Of a stretch of 64,000 bases of DNA, positions 56,686 to 64,000 are shown piece after piece (position 1 is the stretch's first letter; every line of letters begins with the position of its first letter). The notes beneath the pieces were generated by a model. The model had not been told where the DNA came from, made no database searches, and was given only the letters and a program-made list of their open reading frames with translations. Both the position numbers and the translations under genes were made by a program. Source of the stretch: Amphibalanus amphitrite (lineage: Eukaryota > Arthropoda > Thecostraca > Balanomorpha > Balanidae); NCBI RefSeq assembly GCF_019059575.1, contig NW_024881501.1:1-64000 (forward strand), read 5' to 3'.

Positions 56686-59600
56686 TGTAGCGGGGTTTCG
56701 CGGCGTTGCGGGGCTAACCGGGCAGTGTCTTTCGATAGAGAGCAAGAGAGAGCTCCGTCGGTGCGCTCCTAGAAGCCCTTCTCCGTGTCCAGCCCTCGCG
56801 AACCCGTTCCGACTCTGACTCTATCTTTCCGGGGCGATCAATCATCGGAAACACATCTGTAGCGGGGTTTCGCGGCGTTGCGGGGCTAACCGGGCAGTGT
56901 CTTCTGGTAGAGATAGAGAGCAAGAGAAAGCTCCGTCGGTGCGCTCCTAGAAGCCCTTCTCCGTGTCCAGCCCTCGCGAACCCGTTCCGACTCTGACTCT
57001 ATCTTTCCGGGGCGATCAATCATCGGAAACACATAGGCCAGGGTTAAGGAATGGGAGGAGAGATAAATAATAACCCATTATCCTTGATCACGTTGAAATA
57101 AGAACTCAACTCTACATAACCCAAGGTCCCACTCTCAGACAACAGCGCCCTTCCTAGCTTGAGGGTCATCTCCCACCAGATATATGTATCAATCATTCGT
57201 CCATTTATCCATCCTCTTACAACCCTGTCATTCGTCCACTTATACCTCGTAATTTACCAGAGTTGACCATCTCCGGTCCCTCCCCTTTTTCCTAACTTCC
57301 CCCGGTGGTGCTAAGGCGTGCGCAAGTCGTTATTGAGTCATTGGCCTTAAATTTCATTAACCGTTATCCCTTCATAACCACAATGCTCCGTACATCAGAC
57401 AAACGCTTCATAATGCTCACGCTACACGAATAGAATATACGAACCACCACAGATTTCGGCACTCCGCCCTTGAATTACGCGACTTATAGCGGGTCCAAGA
57501 CCATGCCGAACTACCTACACACAAATAATAAACACACACGCACGCAGGTTGTTGAGCGAACAATGGACTTACAGCATGGGCCGGTAAACTTTTGCAACAA
57601 CGTACGCAGCCCTTGTCTTACTGCCACTCACGTGTGGACCTACCTTCTGCTGCCAGTGGTCAGTCAGCATCTCTAACACACTCCAGCCCACGGTTCCGGA
57701 GCTAGAGCTCGCAGGGCACTCAGTAGCCCGGGCTTTCCGCGGCGGACGTATCTAAAATTTGAAAGCCGGGTTGGGTAACTAAAGTCCGTCCGTGATACTA
57801 ATGACCGCATCTCGCACCAGCCATAGTTCAGGGTTTCCGGGCCAACCCGACGACCTAAAAAGGGTTAGCTCTCGTCGGCTAACTACAAAGACGACACGCG
57901 TCTTCCACGCACGCAGGTCCACTCGGGGACATCCTGCACTCAACACACATCGTCGACTACCAACACATAGGTGTCCAAAGCCCTATCTATCCGTGGCTGG
58001 TAGTTAAGCTGTCGTCACAGACCTATTCGAAAGGACCAGAGCATGGCCGGAGCTACTCGACTGACTGCGGGTGGCCAGCACCGTCTGACTGCGATCACCC
58101 GACTCGAATGCTCGGTATCTAATGTTCACCCCCGTCTTGCGGCATTATACGTTCCTTCGCGGGGCATTACTCTTCCGGCGGCATACGATTCCCTCGCTAA
58201 GACGCCCGGGGTCCTAACCACCTCCGAAACTATCTATGTCGCTCTTCAAATGACGTCCCGCGCCGACCACTTGAGGGACCGATAGCGGGCCTACCTATCT
58301 TTTTGAAACCGGGCTGGGTAACTAAGGTCCATCCGTGATACTGATGACCGCATCTCGCTCCAGTCATAGTTCAGGGCTTCCGGGCCAGCCCGGCAGCCTA
58401 AAATCTGCCCAGCCTCCGAGGCTGTTAATCCGAGACGGAACACCGTCATCTCGCGGCGGCCCACCCGCCGATACACATCCCAGGCGACGGCCCACGTGAC
58501 CTTAATTATCACCCAGGCCTACCCTGGGCCGGAACAATCGGGCCACTGGTCCCGTGTCCCGCTAACCAGAGGTTAGACAGACTACAGCCCGTCGTCCCCT
58601 CCGAGCCAGGACCCGAGGCTGACCGGGTAACATTTCTTGAGACCCTCCTCGGCGGTCTGCGCCCGACTCGCCTTCATCCTCACGTTTAATTTCGCGACTT
58701 ATTGCACGTATCCAGGGCTTACTCAAGCGAGGCCTACTATTAAGTGGGGTCTATCCGAGCTGAACTTCATTCAGTAAATCCGACTCATCTGCGTGTACAG
58801 TCTTTTGCCCTTTCACTCGCGTCTCATCTCCCTCCTAACCCATAGCCGCGTCGGTGGATTCTCCACGCACAGGGGCGTAACGTGCATCATCTATCTCCCC
58901 GGTTCCATCCCTTGCAGTGTCCATGTAGAATAAAATTACATATATTTCGTGTGCAACAAGGTCTAGTGTGTTGCTTGTGTGCGGACCGTTGGTAAATTGA
59001 TTAGTGGAGTGCCAGGAAATCCGCTGGCAAGGGCACTTAGGAGTCAACCGGAGAAGCTCCAGTATCGGTTAGGTCAGGGAGGTCCTGTGTGTATTGTGTG
59101 TAATCGCTATTGTTTGGACCGTGGGATAATTTGGGGAGGATGGAGTGCCAGGAAATCCGCTGGCAAGGGCACTCAGGAGTCAACCGGAGGAGCTCCAGTA
59201 TCGGCTAGGCTAGGGTGGTCCGGTGTGTGTTGTGTATAATCGCTATGGTTGGACCGTGGGATAATTTGGGGAGGATGGAGTGCCAGGAAATCCACTGGCA
59301 AGGGCACTTAGGAGTCAACCGGAGAAGCTCCAGTATCGGTTAGGCTAGGGAGGTCCTGTGTGTGTTGTGTGTAATCGCTATTGTTTGGACCGTGGGATAA
59401 TTTGGGGAGGATGGAGTGCCAGGAAATCCACTGGCAAGGGCACTTAGGAGTCAACTGGAGAAGTTCCAGTATCGGTTAGGCTAGGGAGGTCCTGTGTGTG
59501 TTGTGTGTAATCGCTATTGTTTGGACCGTGGGATAATTTGGGGAGGATGGAGTGCCAGGAAATCCACTGGCAAGGGCACTTAGGAGTCAACCGGAGAAGC

Positions 59601-61837
59601 TCCAGTATCGGTTAGGCTAGGGAGGTCCTGTGTGTGTTGTGTGTAATCGCTATTGTTTGGACCGTGGGATAATTGGGGAGGATGGAGTGCCAGGAAATCC
59701 ACTGGCAAGGGCACTTAGGAGTCAACCGGAGAAGCTCCAGTATCGGTTAGGCTAGGGAGGTCCTGTGTGTGTTGTGTGTAATCGCTATTGTTTGGACCGT
59801 GGGATAATTTGGGGAGGATGGAGTGCCAGGAAATCCACTGGCAAGGGCACTTAGGAGTCAACCGGAGAAGCTCCAGTATCGGTTAGGTCAGGGAGGTCCT
59901 GTGTGTATTGTGTGTAATCGCTATTGTTTGGACCGTGGGATAATTTGGGGAGGATGGAGTGCCAGGAAATCCACTGGCAAGGGCGCTTGGGAGTCAACCG
60001 GAGGAGCTCCAGTATCGGTTGGGCTAGGGAGGTCCTGTATGTGTTGTGTATAATCGCTTTGTGCACTGTGTAAAATCAACAGATAAAGAGAACTGATCGT
60101 TGTAAATTACTCTGGCCAGACACCTTGGAAACGACCTCTTTTCTGACTGTTGGTTAGCATATGGCCTTTTATGCTCCATCCTCCGATCCCTGCCCCTTCA
60201 GCACTACTCACAATCGTATTTCAATATTTACAAGTCCCATTTATTTACATACTCCGACGCAACACCTTAAATTCCCTTGCACGTCAAATTTAAAGGAAAG
60301 ATTCTGGGCCCAGGCCGCCCATCAACTGAGCCCCACAAGCCGCGCGGTGCGGTACACAGTCGCCCGTCCCTTTCCAGACTCCCCACGGTGTATAATCCCC
60401 TCCGTCCGCCTTAATCACCACGGGGCGCCGGACGAGGGTCCACGTCGGCACGCGTCTCGCACCACGCGCACAGTTACATAATTGACCGAAATCGAATTGT
60501 GAACCTAACCCGCCTAGACTAAAAGTCCCAAGAATAGATTTAACTACCTGAACTGAATGGCCTAAAATATTGCGGACGACACCTAAAAAAAAGGGGAATA
60601 TAATGTGGCTCACATAGCAGTAACGAGGGGGGGGGGTACTTGAAGGATTTAGGGACCAGGTGCGCACCCGTGTTCACCGCGTGACCTTACTTGAGATGGA
60701 GTCGCTGACATGATGGCCGTGTCCGTCCAGCGCCCGGCCCGGCGGCCAGAGCCGCCGCCGGCGCCGTGACGCCAGCCGCTGGTGTCTCGTGGGCTGTCCG
60801 CGATGTCAGATGTCGGCCGAGAGCGAAGAGCGGCGTCGAATGCCTCGTCCGAGGGAGTGCCAGAGAGGGCGTTCCAGTTCCGTTTCATCAACTTATACTT
60901 TTGATGACGTCATACTTCAGAGGGCCGGGCAGCATCTCCTTGTCCAATCTTCGTCCTCCATTCCCAGAAAGCGCGTTTGGCTCCGCCTTCAAACGTTCGT
61001 GATTTGCTGAAGTTCAGCACCCCCGGCCATGGCAGTCACACCCTTTCACGCAGCGGTCGGGTGGAATTCGCCGCCGGCGATCACGGCGTCTGGGGCGCCA
61101 GGTGGCGGGGCTGGCCCTCCGCTCCCCCTTGTTTTGAAGTCAGCTCCGGCCAGATGTCCTATATTTTGTCGTTGGCGACCGAGTTCCATTTCATCCTGTT
61201 TTCGTACAAACTGGGTCGGTCCCCGCTCCCCTTTCTTGTTTTGGTTCAAATCAGGGCCGGTCTGCGCTCCCCTCTCCTTGTTCTCTGGCGGGGTGCCGAG
61301 CGTGGGACAGAGTCTTGTTTTCCAAAGGTTCAACTGATAAATGACTCGCCACTGGCAGGTGGTGTGCTCCGGCATGCTATTTGTCGACTTCAGATCCTGG
61401 TTCTCACGAATTGGGGGTGGTAGTCCACAGCGGAGCCTTGTTGTCAAAGCCGGCTGCACCCCTTGTGTACGCCGGTCTGCGACGCAGATAGGTATCGCCG
61501 CCGATTTAGCCGACTGACCGTGTCCGTGCGGTGCGCGCAGATGGTTTTGAGGCCGACGGTCAGGGGGTCAAATGACTTTGTTTGCGTGCACAGCCGGCTC
61601 TCCATTCATCGGACGACATGGCTGATCGGCATCCGCGTTCCCGGTCCCAGCCTCTGCCCATTTTCGTCCGAGTCGGGTGCAGCTGCTGTTTTTGGGCCGG
61701 CCTGAGTGCGCCGGCGCCCGGCTACCCCGGCGCGCGGTCGGCCGTCCTGCGATCTGGTCAATGATTGCACTTTTGCTTGTGGCACGGCTTGCTATTCCGC
61801 ATGAAAGATGAAAAAAATGTAGCGCATCTGCGTTACA
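56686..61837 (-). repeat. LTR copy 2 (5' LTR in element orientation), 5152 bp
   Basis: Same structure as LTR copy 1, offset 7682 bp (7681 after the G-run at 60,627-60,636, which has 10 G instead of 11). It includes the 172-bp end duplication (56,686-~57,034) and the 136-bp array (59,009-60,060). Confidence 0.88.
59009..60060. repeat. 136-bp tandem array, 8 units (LTR copy 2)
   Basis: Same units and order as at 51,327-52,378, including the shorter sixth step, so the whole array was copied as a block during reverse transcription and did not expand independently. Confidence 0.92.
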
Positions 61838-61841
61838 CTTG

Positions 61842-62068
61842 TCACTGGTGAACCTCGCGAACTGAGTCTGTTTTCTGCTGCCGATCATGAGCATCGAACT
61901 AGGTATGCTCATAGGCTGGTGACTGTGAGGGCCAGAACATGTGCGGGAGAGAGGAGGATTTTCAACGGAGGAGTTAGGAAGTACAATGACCTACCAAACG
62001 AGGTGCCAGATGCTGTGTCAATGGGCGGTTTTAAGCGAGCATTGGAACGAGTGCTGCTCGATATGTGA
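61842..62068 (+). pseudogene. LINE reverse transcriptase C-terminal part, downstream piece
   Basis: Continues in frame from the upstream piece (RRI-LVTGEPREL when one CTTG is removed) and reads to VRKYNDLPNEVPDAVSMGGF, then KRALERVLLDM and a TGA at 62,066-62,068. The NDLP...FKRAL block is the usual end of CR1-type ORF2. Confidence 0.8.
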
Positions 62069-62628
62069 TCTTCTAGCATATGTGGTTTTTAGCATAGCAT
62101 AACCCCGTTTTTTTTTTTACTGTTCCTTACCTTTACCATTGAAATGACGTGTCATGTGAAAAGCCTCGAATGTATGGAGGAATATGATAAATACACTGAA
62201 TCTGAATCTGAATCTGTCAGTGGTGGTTGACACTACTATGGTTAGCCGGCAGGACGCCTACTGGTTGACCTGACCTGACCTGACCCGACCTGGCCTAAAT
62301 GCACGAAGACATCTGTGATCCAAACTAACATGAAATTCGTGATCAGTGCCCCGAAAAAGACCCATAACCAGCTCACTTTACGAAGTTCCAACAGGTCCCG
62401 GTTTTCCCGACTTTTGGGGTCATTTACCTGCCCTGGAGGGTCAACCAATGTACTAGGACCTTAAAATTGGGTATATTCGGTTTCCTCTCGTCACGGGCAG
62501 CACGCTCGTTTTTCCGCGAAGCTCTATGTAGCTCCATCAGGGGCCGAACGGTAATGGGGGGGGGGTCCAACGGACCCCTCCCCCTATACGTTAGACGATG
62601 GGAAAACACCAATACGGGCGAGGGTTAA

Positions 62629-63286
62629 AAGATAAGGACGTTAATTTCTTTTGGGGTGAAGTGTTTCACTCTACGTGTAAGATATTTTGCTCTATTTCTC
62701 TAATACTTGGGTACGTACAGTTCTTCAATTACAATTTAAAGTACTTGGGCACTTTAATTTGGAGAGTCCTCCCCCCATAAATTATAGTTGATAGAAGTGT
62801 GAAGAAAATTCCATGCCACGTGGTCTTCCTCGATTGAAACCGTTAAAAAAGCCTTACTATTAACATTGAGATTTACTACAGTTTCGTTCACACCTTTTCC
62901 CTAAGCTCTAAATTGGGTACTTCTTTGTTAGGGTGTTCTTCATCATAACCATAATGATACGCTACTAAGCCATATCAAAATCAGTCCAGAGGTATTCTGA
63001 TACCTCAGGAAAGGTCGAATCGACCCCACCTTTTTTAACGACGCTAGTTAACGTCCTCCAGAAACCTCAATAGTGAATGCGCAATCGGTCAAATTAGGCA
63101 AGGGAGAAAGAAGTAGGATTTTTTTATAATCGTATTTACATGTGCTGAACGTGTAAGATCGTTTAAGAGCAGGTTGGTTTCATAAGGACATTATCCTACT
63201 TTGAATAATTGTATTAGCTTTAACGTATTTTCCAGCCCAAATAATTGCAGATAACTGAAACCTGTAACATGTTACAGATATCACGC
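62629..63286. other. No recognisable gene
   Basis: AT-rich. It contains a small hairpin GGTCGAATCGACC (63,012-63,024), like the MITE subterminal hairpins, with no clear element around it. Confidence 0.4.
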
Positions 63287-63783
63287 GAGTTCAAGTTCAA
63301 GTTCGTTTATTCACGTCGAATCCGCTCTCATGCGGCTTTTCACCAACGCACGTGGAAATGGTAAAACGGGAGATGGAGAACACACACTCATCATACATAA
63401 CTACATCAGAAATTCACGTCATCATCGGGAAGATTCACCACACCGTTAACTATTGCGATTATGTCTGGGTCGCCAGCAGGTGCGCCCTGACTGCTCGTTT
63501 AAAGGACGACTGGCCATCATACGTCGCACAGAACTCATTGAATGCATTGGCACCGCTATACTAACTGCCTTCTACCCGCCTCGGTGCGTATCCGAGGTAG
63601 ACACAACCGCTGTGCGTACCGGGTGTTATGCCCGTGATCGTCTGCGGTTTCCAGCCTGGATGCGATATTCGTCGGCTGTCCAGTTTGTCGAATGTTCGCA
63701 CGATACATATTCTGTGATAACGGGCTAGGTTTGTCGCGCTCAACCACTTCAAATCTTTCAGCACATCGGTCACATGACTGTAC
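63287..63783 (-). pseudogene. LINE (CR1-like) 3' fragment
   Basis: Minus-strand reading gives YSHVTDVLKDLKWLSATNLA, the usual HI/HVTxxLxxLxWL block, and after frame changes NEFCATYDGQSSFKRAVRAH, the terminal SFKRAL block. The 3' end carries AATAAA and a GAACTT tandem tail (63,287-63,304). Upstream sequence is cut by a hAT end at 63,784 (see next). Confidence 0.7.
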
Positions 63784-64000
63784 CAGGGGGGCGACACGGC
63801 TATTCGCGCAATGTATTCATTTATGCGCCTCGCGGGGCCTCGCGATGACGCGGCTGGAGGCAACTACTCAGCGCGCCAGGATACTTCTGGCAGGGTCGGG
63901 CGCTGTACGGTGTGCGATGAAAGGGTTATGGGCGGGCAGACCGAGATGAGGTATTGAATTTGAATGATTAACAGCAATCGGGTTGGGTTCTAATCGAGCT
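63784..64000. mobile_element. hAT element end, runs out of the window
   Basis: Starts CAGGGGGGCGACACGGCTAT and matches 43,555-43,780 closely. It begins in the middle of the LINE block YSHVTDV. The expected 8-bp duplication would be GACTGTAC (63,776-63,783), with its partner outside the window. Confidence 0.7.

Larger units (their letters stand above)
49004..61837 (-). mobile_element. Non-autonomous LTR retrotransposon with giant 5.15-kb LTRs (LARD-like), 12,834 bp
   Basis: Two direct repeats, 49,004-54,156 and 56,686-61,837, begin TGTAGCGG and end GCGTTACA (TG...CA). A 4-bp duplication CTTG flanks the whole (49,000-49,003; 61,838-61,841). The LTRs look almost identical: I noticed one substitution (T 53,617 versus G 61,298) and one G fewer in a G-run. 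A primer-binding site is next to LTR2 on the minus strand, so transcription runs right to left. No gag, protease, RT or integrase is recognisable in the 2529-bp interior or in the LTRs. Insertion was recent and must have used proteins from another element. Confidence 0.9.
48332..62213 (+). mobile_element. LINE (CR1-like), truncated, interrupted by the 12.8-kb LTR element
   Basis: Flanked by CTGTC at 48,327-48,331 and 62,214-62,218. The 3' tail is a TGAATC/GAATCT repeat (62,196-62,216). It begins within the reverse transcriptase (HWFADYLQNHK), reaches NTTGVYQRGS and a stop, and then skips the YADD region (internal deletion). An LTR element is inserted near the 3' end of its ORF. Confidence 0.82.
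47850..62628 (-). mobile_element. TTAA-type MITE, family F4, copy 2, split by a LINE carrying an LTR element
   Basis: Parts 47,850-48,331 and 62,219-62,628 are the two halves of one F4 MITE in minus orientation (compare 39,730-40,651). Removing 48,332-62,213 and one CTGTC gives AAGCTGTCAGTGG, matching AAGCTGTCAGAGG in copy 1. Combined length is about 890 bp against ~914 bp in copy 1. The 62,625-62,628 TTAA is intact; the other side has decayed to CGGA. Confidence 0.8.

Noticed and set aside
49004-61837. Recent segmental or assembly duplication instead of an LTR pair
   Set aside because: TG...CA ends, CTTG target duplication interrupting a LINE codon, and a primer-binding site at the correct end all support an LTR element. 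Raw-read coverage would still be a useful check.

Overview
This is eukaryotic, almost certainly invertebrate animal DNA made nearly entirely of transposable elements. There are no operons, bacterial-type genes or convincing host genes. The element set (CR1/Jockey-like LINEs, a mariner transposase, PIF/Harbinger, MULE and hAT pieces, TTAA-flanked MITEs, a very large LTR element) and several perfect ecdysone-receptor-type sites fit an arthropod, perhaps a crustacean. That placement is inference only.

Layout. 0-9 kb: tandem repeats and MITE copies. 9.3-17.3 kb: a 20-bp minisatellite opened by a LINE (TSD GCCGG), which is opened by a second LINE (TSD GTTGT), which is opened by two abutting TTAA MITEs; a hAT element (TSD GTCCCCGG) sits in the same minisatellite. 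17.4-19.4 kb: GC-rich minisatellites and a foldback repeat. 21.2-24.6 kb: an uninterrupted 1091-codon LINE ORF on the minus strand. 27.18-35.25 kb: an 8-kb PIF/Harbinger-like element with ~80-bp TIRs, a decayed transposase, an inserted LINE with a 1019-codon ORF, and a minisatellite block. 37.6-41 kb: a MITE interrupted by a mariner and by another MITE. 43.4-45.3 kb: a MULE transposase exon split by a 1.56-kb hAT (TSD GTATAGCT). 47.85-62.63 kb: one ~0.9-kb MITE holding a LINE (TSD CTTCT-type 5-bp site, read as CTGTC), which holds a 12.8-kb LTR element (TSD CTTG). 63.3-64 kb: a LINE 3' fragment cut by another hAT end.

The most unusual object is the 12,834-bp LTR element. It has two nearly identical 5.15-kb LTRs around a 2.53-kb interior with a canonical primer-binding site but no recognisable gag or pol. 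It resembles the plant LARD elements and must have been mobilised in trans, recently. Removing each nested insertion and one TSD copy restores the interrupted reading frame or repeat register, so the order of insertion can be read directly. A second theme is a group of TTAA-flanked, CCCTCGC-ended MITEs whose subterminal G-run/C-run hairpins are kept as structure while the loop sequence changes. These MITEs carry many nuclear-receptor half-sites, including four perfect AGGTCA-N-TGACCT palindromes.

Most short open frames in the window are chance frames in repeats and are not annotated.
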